64,000 bases of DNA from Parasutterella excrementihominis YIT 11859 (GTDB lineage: Bacteria > Pseudomonadota > Gammaproteobacteria > Burkholderiales > Burkholderiaceae_F): positions 1 to 64,000 of the forward strand of contig NZ_GL883727.1 in assembly GCF_000205025.1 (NCBI RefSeq). The letters run 5' to 3'. Below, piece by piece: positions 26,654 through 35,793 of the stretch. Each line of letters begins with the position of its first letter. Within the stretch, counting starts at the first letter, position 1. The notes below the pieces were generated by a model, which saw only the letters and a program-made list of their open reading frames with translations, ran no database searches and was not told the DNA's origin. Position numbers and translations under genes: made by a program.

Positions 26654-26917
26654 ATTTCTCCTCAGTTTGGTTTTTAGTTTTTCTTTCATTTTACCCCTCA
26701 GAGTTTTCCTGGTGTTCAATTTTTCTTTACTTTACTTGAGATTCTTGAGTTTTCTCTAAGTTTTGCTTTGCGTTTTTTCTTTCAGCGCAAACAGTATCCG
26801 CACATGAAGTTCTTGCCTTCCAGACAAGCCGCAAAAATAGACAAACCGCTTCTTTTGAATCGTTCTAATATTAATAAGTTATATCCGCAAAACTTTTTAG
26901 CGAATAAGGAGAAAGAA

Positions 26918-27901
26918 GTGAGCGATTGTTGTACTGGTTCCTGCGGCTGCGGCAAAGTGATTAATGCGCCTGTTGTTACAGCCGTTATTGGGTCCAAACG
27001 GGTTGAACCCGGGAAATACAAAGGATCTGCGGCGAAAGTTTTCTTCTCGCCGATCATTGACGCTGAGCACCTCATCAAACTCTATAACTTAGTGAACAGC
27101 GAAATTTACGGCAAAGTTGCGATCAAACTGCACACCGGTGAAAAACACGGTCCGAATATCCTTCCTCGTGATTTAGTCCAAGCCCTTCAGGCGACGATTC
27201 CGAACAGCAACATCGTCGAAACAAATACACTTTACGAAGGCGACCGCTACACAACGGAAAGCCACCGAGAGACCATCAAGGTTAACGGCTGGACATTCTG
27301 CCCGGTCGACATCATGGACGAGGACGGCTTTGTCAACCTGCCCGTTAACGGCGGCTTCCACCTGAAAGAAGTTGCTATGGGCAAGAACATTGTCAACTAT
27401 GACTCCATGCTGGTTCTGACTCACTTTAAGGGTCATGCTATGGGTGGTTTCGGAGGCTCGATGAAGAATATCGCCATTGGCTGCGCTTCCGGCCAGGTTG
27501 GTAAACGCCAGGTCCATGGCATCGAAGGCGAACCTCCTGCCGATTGGAATGCATGGCCGGCCAAGGAAAAGCTAATGGAATTGATGGCTGACTCGGCCAA
27601 AGCCACGATTGACCATTTCGGCAAGAGAATTACTTACATTAACGTCATGCGCAACATGTCTGTTGACTGCGACTGCGCTGGCCTTTCCGCTGCTAAACCG
27701 ACGATTGCCGATATCGGTATTTTGGCTTCTACCGACCTCCTCGCTATTGATCAGGCTTGTGTCGACTTGGTTTACTCTCACCATAGAGACAATCATGATC
27801 TAGTTGAAAGAATGGAATCCCGTCACGGCCTGCGCCAGCTGACCGCAATGGCAGAGCATAAGATGGGCAACACCCAGTACGAATTGATCGAAATCGACTA
27901 A
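26918..27901 (+). CDS. DUF362 domain protein
   Basis: A 327-residue protein of the DUF362 family, usually linked to iron-sulphur or corrinoid proteins but without a settled reaction. The GTG start at 26918 is preferred because AAGGAGAAAGAA lies just before it; the longer in-frame ATG version begins in non-coding-like sequence. A cysteine-rich start (CCTGSCGCG) is followed by the DUF362 core, including AIKLHTGEKHGPN, a LVLTHFKGHAMGGFGGSMKN block and a DCDCAG segment. The last two suggest metal or cluster binding. It is a single gene followed by a hairpin. Confidence 0.8.
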   Translation: MSDCCTGSCGCGKVINAPVVTAVIGSKRVEPGKYKGSAAKVFFSPIIDAEHLIKLYNLVNSEIYGKVAIKLHTGEKHGPNILPRDLVQALQATIPNSNIVETNTLYEGDRYTTESHRETIKVNGWTFCPVDIMDEDGFVNLPVNGGFHLKEVAMGKNIVNYDSMLVLTHFKGHAMGGFGGSMKNIAIGCASGQVGKRQVHGIEGEPPADWNAWPAKEKLMELMADSAKATIDHFGKRITYINVMRNMSVDCDCAGLSAAKPTIADIGILASTDLLAIDQACVDLVYSHHRDNHDLVERMESRHGLRQLTAMAEHKMGNTQYELIEID

Positions 27902-27919
27902 TTTCCTTCAATGCAGTAT

Positions 27920-27945
27920 GAGGGCTCCGATCTACGGAGCCTTCG
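27920..27945 (+). terminator. Hairpin after the DUF362 gene
   Basis: GGGCTCCG-ATCTA-CGGAGCC, a 7-bp stem, follows the stop codon by about 20 bases. The T run is poor (TTCGTCG), so termination may be incomplete. Confidence 0.5.
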
Positions 27946-28129
27946 TCGTCTCAGGCGGAAAATGACAATCGGTACTTGGTGTGTTTTTTCTCAATGGTTT
28001 GTGAAAACCATTTGGATGCATCGCCCCAGGATTTATAGCTAGCCCCCGAAATTTAAGACCGTGATCAGTTAAGATAAAGAAAATTAATCCTGAAGGACTA
28101 ATTAAGGCTTTAACGGAAGAATATTAAGA

Positions 28130-29260
28130 ATGCTTGCACCGGTTCGTATGATTGTGACTTACCCTCTTTACATGGCAATGGAAAGAGCTATTTTTCATTC
28201 TCAGACTTTTGAGAAAACCTGGTCAGGCCTTCGTCCGAAACTTGAAAAAGGCGTTGAACTCATCGCGCAGGAAGTTCACCCTCAGGGCCGCAACTTCATC
28301 CGCCGTTATGTCTATCAGGAACCCGCGACCCGCAGAATTTGTTCCGAATGCTTCGAAGAGATGTTCAATAATGAAGTCATGTCTCTTCTCGGCTTAGTCA
28401 AAAATGTCCGTAAAGACATTCGCGGCCGCCAAAAGCAAATCCTCGAATGGGAAAAAGATTTAATCGCGGCTCCGAAAAAGACCTGGAACATTCTTAACAG
28501 TACACAAAGCAATTTAAAGGACAAGATCAGTCGCTACAAAAGCAAGATCGAATACGACGAAAAACAAATCGTTGTGCTTTTGGATAAAGCGCTGGGTTCT
28601 TTGAAGGCACGCGGCGTTCGCATCGATCGCGAGCAGCTGGAAAGCCTGATTGAATCGGCCGAAGGCGAGGACCTTGCGGCCATTCTTTCTGTAGCTGACT
28701 GCGTGGGTCAGGTGTTAAAGCGTTTGGAGTCTCAGCTTGCTGAGTCGAACCCGACTCCGGAACTCTCTAAAACTTACGCAGGTTTTTACATGATGTGCAA
28801 TCGCCTCTATTTAGAAGCGGTAAATCGAGCTTTGTATCAAATCGGCAAGGTTTACATGAAGCGCGTTGCAGGAATCGAAAAAGAAGCCTTTAAGCAAATC
28901 AACACAGCAGAAGAAAAACTCACTTCTCCTAATCTTTCTGAAGCTGCGCGCGCCACGCTTAAAAACAACGTCAAGATCAACCATGAGATTCTTGAAGTCG
29001 TTAAGTTCTACACACGTCATTTAAACAAGCGCACAAAAGAACTCTTAGAGATCCGTGAAAAAGCCGCTTTGAATTTCGAAATTTCTTTGAATACCTTCAT
29101 GACGATGAAGATCGGCGCAGATTTAGCCGACTGCATCTCGAATGCAGAAAAAGATATCTCCAAGATCTTTGCTTTCGAGCCGCCTGCTCTTTCCGCCCTT
29201 TATGATGTCGGATTCAAAGAACAGTTCAGAGCTGTTACAAGACAAATCCGGAACGAGTAA
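28130..29260 (+). CDS. Unrecognised coiled-coil protein
   Basis: A 376-residue, almost all-helical, highly charged protein without signal peptide. The heptad-like stretches at about residues 95-160 and 235-320 suggest coiled coils. A CSECFEEMF segment lies near residue 73, and the N-terminal 20 residues are hydrophobic enough to touch a membrane. No family was recognised. It has its own upstream region and terminator, codon use like neighbouring housekeeping genes and no sign of decay, so it is probably a lineage-specific functional gene. Confidence 0.75.
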   Translation: MLAPVRMIVTYPLYMAMERAIFHSQTFEKTWSGLRPKLEKGVELIAQEVHPQGRNFIRRYVYQEPATRRICSECFEEMFNNEVMSLLGLVKNVRKDIRGRQKQILEWEKDLIAAPKKTWNILNSTQSNLKDKISRYKSKIEYDEKQIVVLLDKALGSLKARGVRIDREQLESLIESAEGEDLAAILSVADCVGQVLKRLESQLAESNPTPELSKTYAGFYMMCNRLYLEAVNRALYQIGKVYMKRVAGIEKEAFKQINTAEEKLTSPNLSEAARATLKNNVKINHEILEVVKFYTRHLNKRTKELLEIREKAALNFEISLNTFMTMKIGADLADCISNAEKDISKIFAFEPPALSALYDVGFKEQFRAVTRQIRNE

Positions 29261-29264
29261 TAAG

Positions 29265-29298
29265 AAAACCGGAGCCTAAACGGAATCCGGTTTTTACT
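29265..29298. terminator. Hairpin terminator after the coiled-coil gene
   Basis: AAAACCGGA...TCCGGTTTT (9-bp stem, 12-base loop) followed by TTACTTT. It may also serve the converging hydrogenase gene. Confidence 0.75.
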
Positions 29299-29342
29299 TT
29301 TGGAGGCCCTTCAGGAATTTCTTCGAAGAGCTTTAATTTTGA

Positions 29343-31136
29343 TTAGCCTAACTGGATCTTCTTCCACACATGACGGATGGAAGGAACGGCAGGCGTCTTG
29401 CTTCGATCGTCGTAAGAAGTATGGAGCAGCTGATGAGCTTTGTGAGAATTCGGCTCTCCCAAGAACTCGTCATAAAGCTCTTTGACCATCGGATTGTTGT
29501 GAGACTGACGAACCGGACTGTTTTCGTCGGCGCGTTCCAGAACTTCGAAGCGCTTCGAAGTAGCGTTCAAATAGTTTCCTCTGAAACGAATCGTGCCGCC
29601 GCCGTTGACGCATCCGCCCGGACAAGTCATCACTTCGATAAAGTTATAGTCGCAGGTTCCCGCGGCCACTTCATCACAAATCTTGTTGGCGTTGGCTAGA
29701 CCGTAAACGACTGCGATTTTCAGCTTCACGCCGCCTTCGTCCATATCCGCTTCTTTATAAACATGCGGGTGGTTGGAGGGCTTAAAGGGAACGTTGTTCA
29801 CCTCTTTTCCGGTGAGGACATGGTAAAGCGTTCTTGAAGCCGCTTCTGCCACACCGCCGCTTTTCCCGAAAATCACACCGGCGCCCGAACCTCGGCTCAT
29901 AAAGGGTGTATCAAATTCACCGTCTTCGATCTCTTTCAGATCTATCCCACGGCTCTTAAAGAGTCTTGCCAATTCGCGGACGGTTAAAACCAGATCCGTG
30001 TCCGGCACGCCGTCTTTGGCCAACTGTGGGCGTCCTGCCTCGATCTTCTTTGCTGTGCACGGCATGATGGAAATCACACGGATCTTTGAAGGCTCGGCGC
30101 CGATTTTTTCCGGCAGCCATGTCTTGGCAAGAGAACTGAGCACAGCCTGCGGAGAGCGAGTGGTGGAAAGATGGTCCAGCATTTCAGGACGATGCTGTTC
30201 AACAAAACTAACCCAGCCGGGGCAGCAGGAAGTAAACATCGGCATCACTGAGTGCTTATCTTTGATTCGATTAAGCAGCTCAGTACCTTCTTCCATGATC
30301 ACAACATCAGCTGAGAAGTTGGTATCAAGAACATAGTTGGCACCCATCATCTTCAGCCCGGCAATGATGCGTTTTTCAACATTAGTTCCGGAAAGCGTTC
30401 CGAATGCATCGCCCAATGTTGCGCGGACAGAGGGCGCAAACTGAACTACGGAAATAACACTTTCGTCTTCAAGAATTTCGCGGGCCTTATCCACATTATC
30501 CGTTGACATTAAAGCCCCCGTAGGACAGACCATAATGCACTGTCCGCAGCGAACACATTTAGTGGAATCCACCCAATCTTTGGTGCCGTTCAGGCATACA
30601 CCGGCTTTCGTTCCGATTTCATCAATACGAAGCGCTCCGATGCCTTGGATCTTATTGCACACCTCCACACAGCGCATACAGCGGACGCACTTATTAACAT
30701 CGAGCTCGATCGCCGGATCGGTATGGTCAACCTTTCGTTCAGCAATAAATTTGCCCGTGAAAGGCGCCTTCTGGACTCCTAAGTTGCGAGCCAGCTGAAG
30801 AAGTTCACAATTACCGTAACGACCGCAGGTCACACAATCCATGTCGTGGTCTGCGAAGATCAAAGCCACCTGAGTTCGCTGCATTTTTTTGACCTGAGAG
30901 GAAATGGTGTCAACTTCCATTCCGTCTTCCAAAGGTGTCTTGCAGCTGGTGAGCGTAAGTTCCTGACCGTCGGCCCTTTTTACACGGACGATACAAACTG
31001 CACACGTCCCCGGTGTGTGACAGAGCGGCTTAAAAGCACAAAGCGTCGGGATAAAGAACCCCATTTGTCTGGCCGCTTCTAAAATTGTAATTTCTTGATC
31101 AAAATCAAAAGGTTTGTTGTTGATATAGGCTCTCAT
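29343..31136 (-). CDS. hydA: [FeFe]-hydrogenase catalytic subunit
   Basis: A 597-residue cytoplasmic hydrogenase that makes or uses H2. From the N-terminus it has a [2Fe-2S] domain (C33, C45, C48 and a later Cys); a His-ligated [4Fe-4S] site (HDMDCVTCGRYGNC); two [4Fe-4S] ferredoxin motifs (KCVRCMRC, KCVRCGQC); and the H-cluster domain. That domain carries TSCCPGW, MPCTAKK and MTCPGGCVNGGG, the three signatures with the cluster cysteines, and ends in the small-subunit-like tail. It lies 18 bases after the flavoprotein gene, so the two are one operon and probably one complex. The maturation genes (HydE, F, G) are not in the window. Confidence 0.95.
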   Translation of the reverse strand: MRAYINNKPFDFDQEITILEAARQMGFFIPTLCAFKPLCHTPGTCAVCIVRVKRADGQELTLTSCKTPLEDGMEVDTISSQVKKMQRTQVALIFADHDMDCVTCGRYGNCELLQLARNLGVQKAPFTGKFIAERKVDHTDPAIELDVNKCVRCMRCVEVCNKIQGIGALRIDEIGTKAGVCLNGTKDWVDSTKCVRCGQCIMVCPTGALMSTDNVDKAREILEDESVISVVQFAPSVRATLGDAFGTLSGTNVEKRIIAGLKMMGANYVLDTNFSADVVIMEEGTELLNRIKDKHSVMPMFTSCCPGWVSFVEQHRPEMLDHLSTTRSPQAVLSSLAKTWLPEKIGAEPSKIRVISIMPCTAKKIEAGRPQLAKDGVPDTDLVLTVRELARLFKSRGIDLKEIEDGEFDTPFMSRGSGAGVIFGKSGGVAEAASRTLYHVLTGKEVNNVPFKPSNHPHVYKEADMDEGGVKLKIAVVYGLANANKICDEVAAGTCDYNFIEVMTCPGGCVNGGGTIRFRGNYLNATSKRFEVLERADENSPVRQSHNNPMVKELYDEFLGEPNSHKAHQLLHTSYDDRSKTPAVPSIRHVWKKIQLG

Positions 31137-31153
31137 TTCTATTCTCCTTTTTC

Positions 31154-33139
31154 TTATTGAGCCTTTTGGTTAAAACCGGGAATCGGCAGCTGAGTAACAA
31201 CGCCGAAGAGCCGGTAGCAGCGCATGCATCGTTCCGCTTCTTTCTTAGCTTCTTCCGGAGTTAATCCGAGTTCGACTTCTTCAAAGTTATGGGCGCGAAT
31301 TTCGGGCGCCAGTTCTGGCATCTGCTGACGATCCTGATGAATGGTCGGAAGAACGGGTTCAGTCTCCTCAAGAAGATTGCATTTCTTAATCATCTGAGTC
31401 ATGCGTGATCGCGGTTCAAAACCGACGGAACCTCGGGTTAGATATTCATGAATAGATTCGGCAGCTGTTTGACCCTGAGCCATACCTCCGATCAGCGTGG
31501 TCGGTCCGGTGGCACAGTCTCCGCCCGCAAATACGCCGGGACGGCTTGTAGCCAATGATTCCGTCACGGAAATGTTGCCGCGCTTATCAAACAGAATATT
31601 GTCTTTCTGTTCAAAAATACTTTGATCAATTCGCTGTCCGATAGCACTGATGACATTGGAGCAAGGAATGACAAATTCCGTACCCGGAATCTCGATAAGC
31701 TTTCTTCTGCCGTTGGCTTCAGGCGCGCCTTCGCGAAGTTTGATGCAGCGAAGTCCGGTAACTTTACCGTTTTCGAGCACCAGTTCTTTTTGAGCTGTCA
31801 GGAAATGGAATTCGATGCCCTCTTCTTTAGCCGCCTTGATTTCCAAAGGATCTGCCGGAGCTTGAGCTTCAGTTCTTCGATATATGACATGAACTTTGCC
31901 GTCGGTCATACGCACAGCAGAGCGAGAACAGTCCATTGCAACGTTGCCGCCGCCGACAACCACAAAGTCTCCGGAGAAGGAAGGAGCCTCACCTTCTACG
32001 ACGCCGCGTTCAACCTGAAGAAGAAAATCCAAGCCGTTGTAATAGCCTTCAATTTGTTCATTGTCCTCGGGGAATCCAAGTTTCATACCCTTGGCACAGC
32101 CGACCCCTATAAACACAGCATTAAATCCCTCGTTAAAAAGGTCATCCAATGTGAAGTCTTTCCCTAAACGCCTGCCGTAATGAAATTTACCGCCCAGCTG
32201 CTCAATCGTATTGGCTTCAGCCAATAGAATATCTTTCGGCAGACGATACTGAGGAATACCGACTAAAGCCATCCCCCCGGCCTTTCGCTGTGCCTCAAAC
32301 ACTTCAACTTTGTAGCCTTTCAGCAGCAAATGATATGCGCATGTGAGTCCGGAGGGACCGGCGCCGATAATTGCGATTCTGGGAGAGAATTCGCTCGGTT
32401 CTGCAGCGGCACCTTCGAACATTTTGTCAACGGTGTACCCCAATGAGTCAGCGCAATAACGCTTCAGATTCTTGATGTCGACAGCTCCCTCCAGACGATT
32501 TCGTCTGCAAGCCTTTTCGCAAAGACGGACGCAGACTCGTCCGCAGGAGCCGACTAACGGGTAGTGACGAAGAACTACACCCGTGGCGTAATCCGTACGT
32601 CCTGCCTTTATGTAATCAATATAACGAGGCACGTTGACGTGCGCCGGACAGGCTTCGATGCAGGGAGCCGTCATTACTTCATAGCCGCCCCATGGCATAT
32701 CAGGAAGCGGAACGAGTTTTAGATCTCCGGGAAAAGCTTTGATCGCTTCAATTAAAGCTACCGGCGAAGTCTGACCCACCCCACAGAAACTCGTATTTCT
32801 CATCATGCGGGCGATATCGAGAAGATTTTCCCAATTAATCGGGTCTCCTCTCAATGCTTTTTCCAGCGCCTGAGAAATGATGATTGAGCCGCTTCGGCAA
32901 GGAGTACATTTACCGCAGGAATTGTCTTTTACCGTTGAATAATATTTATTCATGGCAAAAAGCAGGTTTGCATGCGGGTGGAAAACTAAGAATCCCCGAT
33001 GCGAGATAAATGTCATAACGGGGTTGCCGTTATTGAACTGCAGAAGATTTTTAAGATCCAGACCCTCAGGTTCTTTGTAATCAGCAGTGCCGCGGTTGTC
33101 ATAGACGACACCGTCCCACACGCCATAATGAAGCCGCAT
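31154..33139 (-). CDS. NuoF iron-sulphur domain fused to GltD-like NADPH oxidoreductase
   Basis: A 661-residue fusion likely to feed electrons to the hydrogenase downstream. Residues 1-125 are only the C-terminal [4Fe-4S] part of NuoF/HydB (C75, C78, C81, C119); the FMN and NADH domain normally before it is missing. Residues 155-240 hold the cysteine-rich N-terminal domain of glutamate-synthase small subunits. FAD binding follows (GAGPSGL, 259-265), and a second nucleotide site (VVGGGNVAMDCSR near 395) suggests NAD(P)H. The ATG has AAGGA nearby. Electrons probably pass from NAD(P)H through FAD and the iron-sulphur cluster to HydA, or back. Confidence 0.88.
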   Translation of the reverse strand: MRLHYGVWDGVVYDNRGTADYKEPEGLDLKNLLQFNNGNPVMTFISHRGFLVFHPHANLLFAMNKYYSTVKDNSCGKCTPCRSGSIIISQALEKALRGDPINWENLLDIARMMRNTSFCGVGQTSPVALIEAIKAFPGDLKLVPLPDMPWGGYEVMTAPCIEACPAHVNVPRYIDYIKAGRTDYATGVVLRHYPLVGSCGRVCVRLCEKACRRNRLEGAVDIKNLKRYCADSLGYTVDKMFEGAAAEPSEFSPRIAIIGAGPSGLTCAYHLLLKGYKVEVFEAQRKAGGMALVGIPQYRLPKDILLAEANTIEQLGGKFHYGRRLGKDFTLDDLFNEGFNAVFIGVGCAKGMKLGFPEDNEQIEGYYNGLDFLLQVERGVVEGEAPSFSGDFVVVGGGNVAMDCSRSAVRMTDGKVHVIYRRTEAQAPADPLEIKAAKEEGIEFHFLTAQKELVLENGKVTGLRCIKLREGAPEANGRRKLIEIPGTEFVIPCSNVISAIGQRIDQSIFEQKDNILFDKRGNISVTESLATSRPGVFAGGDCATGPTTLIGGMAQGQTAAESIHEYLTRGSVGFEPRSRMTQMIKKCNLLEETEPVLPTIHQDRQQMPELAPEIRAHNFEEVELGLTPEEAKKEAERCMRCYRLFGVVTQLPIPGFNQKAQ

Positions 33140-33367
33140 ATTCTTTTCCTTGTTTTGAGAGCAATTGTTTTATCGTAATGAATTCCATTTTAGGCGAGCC
33201 ACGCCCTCATTTTTACATTTCAACATTTTTTACATGTTGTGAGCTGTCGAAGTTCCTCCTTCGTCCATTTCTTATTTATTGACTACGAATAGATGTACTA
33301 CTTTGAGAAGATCACTGCAAAGATTTTCAGAATTGATCATTAGAATCTATTTGAAGTGAGGAGTTTT

Positions 33368-34276
33368 ATGAAAGTCGGATTAGCACTTGGAAGCGGTTCA
33401 GCCCGCGGTTTTTCCCACATTGGCATTATTGATTGTTTGCTGGACCAAGGAATTGTTCCAGATGTTGTTGCAGGTACATCAATCGGAGCGATAGTGGGCG
33501 CCTGTTATGTCAGCGGACATTTAGAACGACTGCGTAAACAAGCCCTTGCTATTAACCGCTTAAATTGGACGACGTTTTTTAATCCGAGCTTTTCTATTGA
33601 CGGGTGGATCAATTTGCATCAAATGCAGATGTTCCTCGTAAAGAGCGGCGTAGAACGGAAACAAAAATGCATTGAAGATTTAAAAACCCCTTTTGGAACC
33701 GTGACCTGTGATCTTATGAGCGGCAAAGAAATCTGGATTACAAAAGGTCCGGTTTTTGACTCCGTTTGGCCTTCAATGGCCATGCCGGGCGTCTTTCCGC
33801 CTGTTGAGGGACCTGAAGGCCGGTGGTATATCGACGGCGGCATCGTTAACCCAGTTCCTGTCTCTTTATGCCGGGCTCTGGGAGCCGATGTTGTGATCGC
33901 GGTAAACCTTAATAACGACCTCCTGAGGCGGGTTGAAATTGAAAAACAGTCAAAAGGCTCCAACAGAAAAAAAACGAGCGAAGTCGCAAAAATTTTTGCC
34001 AAGGCCAAAAATCTGATTCCGTCGATCAAAAAGGAGGCTGAGTCCGATAAACCTAAACCTCCGGATTTCTTTGAGACGATTTCCCGCTCTATTAATATTG
34101 CTCAGGACCGTATTACTAAAACCCGTCTCGCCGGTGATCCTCCCGAGATCATCCTTTGTCCGAAAGTCACCGACATAGGCTTATTAGAAACTTACCGTGC
34201 CGAAGAGGCTATTCGAGCCGGGTATAAATGCTGCGAAGCAAATATCGCTGCAATCAAAGACGCTATCGGTCACTAA
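33368..34276 (+). CDS. rssA: Patatin-like phospholipase (RssA/NTE type)
   Basis: A 302-residue serine hydrolase. The oxyanion loop is GSGSARGFSHIG (residues 8-19), the nucleophile elbow is GTSIGA (near 38), and the catalytic aspartate is in DGGIVNP (near 155), the Ser-Asp dyad of patatins. It probably deacylates phospholipids or lysophospholipids. The start is the ATG at 33368, preceded by GAGGAG; the GTG four codons earlier lies inside that ribosome site. It is a single gene that converges on the FocA/NirC channel gene. Confidence 0.88.
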   Translation: MKVGLALGSGSARGFSHIGIIDCLLDQGIVPDVVAGTSIGAIVGACYVSGHLERLRKQALAINRLNWTTFFNPSFSIDGWINLHQMQMFLVKSGVERKQKCIEDLKTPFGTVTCDLMSGKEIWITKGPVFDSVWPSMAMPGVFPPVEGPEGRWYIDGGIVNPVPVSLCRALGADVVIAVNLNNDLLRRVEIEKQSKGSNRKKTSEVAKIFAKAKNLIPSIKKEAESDKPKPPDFFETISRSINIAQDRITKTRLAGDPPEIILCPKVTDIGLLETYRAEEAIRAGYKCCEANIAAIKDAIGH

Positions 34277-34287
34277 AACGATACGTC

Positions 34288-35130
34288 TTAAGCCTTTTTG
34301 ATATTGGCGGCGAGGTAAAGCATACCCACCAAAACCGAGCCGCCGATAATATTTCCTATCGTCACCGGAACCAGATTGCCCGCAACAAATGAATAAAAAT
34401 CAGCTTTAAGTGCCGCAGCCTTCCCAGCTTCCGCTAACGCGATGTAGCGAGGATCGGTTCCTGTCAGGATTCCGAGCGGGATAAAGAACATATTGGCAAT
34501 GCAGTGCTCCATGCCTAAAGCAACGAAAGCCATCGTCGGGAACCAAAGGGCTGCGATCTTACCGATCGTTTCCGTTGAGGCGGCTGCAGCAAATACAGCT
34601 AAGCAAACCAGCCAGTTGCACCCGATTCCGCGAAGAAGCGCCTCTGTAAAACCTAACGAACATTTGGCATTGGCTAAATTCACGACAGCGGCTGCCCAAG
34701 GCATCGTCCCGCCGGCACTCTCAAAAATCAGTCCTGAAAGATAAGCGATGAAGAAAGCAACAAAAAGCGCACCGGCAAAATTACCGATCCAGGAAGTCGC
34801 CAACGTAAAGGCGGTCTGGCCGAAAGTAATCTTTTGCTTAGCTTGGGCGGTGGTCAGCGTCATACAGCTGCCGGTAAACAAATCAGCACCGCAAAGAACA
34901 ACCAGCATAAGCCCAAGCGGGAACACTGCTCCGAAAATCAGCTTTGACATTCCACCCCACTGCTCCCAAGGAAGCGCGAGTCCGATACGAATTGCGAGAA
35001 AACCGCCGATCGCAATATACATACCGGCGAGAAGTGTGTTCGCGGCACGGGCAATCCAGCATTGATTGGCTTTGGAGAGACCCATGCTCACAGTGGCATT
35101 CAGGATTTCTTGTGAAGTAAGTGTAGCCAT
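34288..35130 (-). CDS. Formate/nitrite transporter family channel
   Basis: A 280-residue inner-membrane channel of the FocA/NirC family with six membrane segments. A duplicated half-helix pattern is seen: AIGGFLAIRIGLAL near residue 40, GADLFTGSCMTLT near 95, GIGCNWLVCLAVF near 178 and GMEHCIANMFFIPLG near 215, which holds the conserved histidine. Members pass formate, nitrite or hydrosulphide. Formate is the natural guess beside a hydrogenase in an anaerobe, but substrate cannot be fixed from sequence. Confidence 0.88.
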   Translation of the reverse strand: MATLTSQEILNATVSMGLSKANQCWIARAANTLLAGMYIAIGGFLAIRIGLALPWEQWGGMSKLIFGAVFPLGLMLVVLCGADLFTGSCMTLTTAQAKQKITFGQTAFTLATSWIGNFAGALFVAFFIAYLSGLIFESAGGTMPWAAAVVNLANAKCSLGFTEALLRGIGCNWLVCLAVFAAAASTETIGKIAALWFPTMAFVALGMEHCIANMFFIPLGILTGTDPRYIALAEAGKAAALKADFYSFVAGNLVPVTIGNIIGGSVLVGMLYLAANIKKA

Positions 35131-35287
35131 AATCTATGGAAAAAAGAGGTCGGAAATTGAGCGAAATTCTAAGTGAAAATTTTCGCCTTTTTGAAAAAGC
35201 CGAATGACTAAAAAGAGACCTTTAGTCGGTGCTTTCCTCTAAATTCCCGTACACTTATGTCAAGTATGTTTCATTAAGAAAATAATT

Positions 35288-35773
35288 ATGAAAAAAATTC
35301 AATTGGCTGCCTTCATTGCTGCTGCCGGCCTGATGCTCGGATCAGCTTACGCGGCTGGTCTCGACGCACCGGTTCCCCCTTCTTTCAACGATGCTCCCGA
35401 CAATATTCAAAGACCGTCCAAGAGCGGTGAAACGATTGAGGAAAAAGTCACTGATTTAAACCAGAAAAACCCGGATATTGTTAATTCCAAAGCTGGTAAG
35501 AAAGACACCAAGGCTGAGGAAGCTCAATCTAAGAAAGACTTAAAAGCTGCTCAAAAGCGTTCTAAAGATCCTTCCTTGTGGCCAAAGACTAAAATTGAAG
35601 AGACCGTTGACAATCACAATCAGGTCACTGAAGTGAAAGTCACTCCAATGTCCACTCAGGTTCCTTATGTCATGACGCGTGAGGCTCCGAGCAATAAAAC
35701 CGGCGGAAGCGGTCCCGGTACAGGAAGCGACAATACGATGAGCATTCCAAAATTCATTAATTTCGGCTTCTAA
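35288..35773 (+). CDS. Small exported protein, unknown
   Basis: A 161-residue protein with a clear Sec signal peptide (MKKIQLAAFIAAAGLMLGSAYA). The mature part is lysine-rich and predicted disordered, with no cysteine. A Gly/Ser-rich stretch (TGGSGPGTGSDN) lies near the C-terminus. No family was recognised. It lies 20 bases before thrB on the same strand and may share a transcript with it. It is probably periplasmic or cell-envelope associated. Confidence 0.75.
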   Translation: MKKIQLAAFIAAAGLMLGSAYAAGLDAPVPPSFNDAPDNIQRPSKSGETIEEKVTDLNQKNPDIVNSKAGKKDTKAEEAQSKKDLKAAQKRSKDPSLWPKTKIEETVDNHNQVTEVKVTPMSTQVPYVMTREAPSNKTGGSGPGTGSDNTMSIPKFINFGF

Positions 35774-35793
35774 GCAGAGGATCAAAGCACAAA

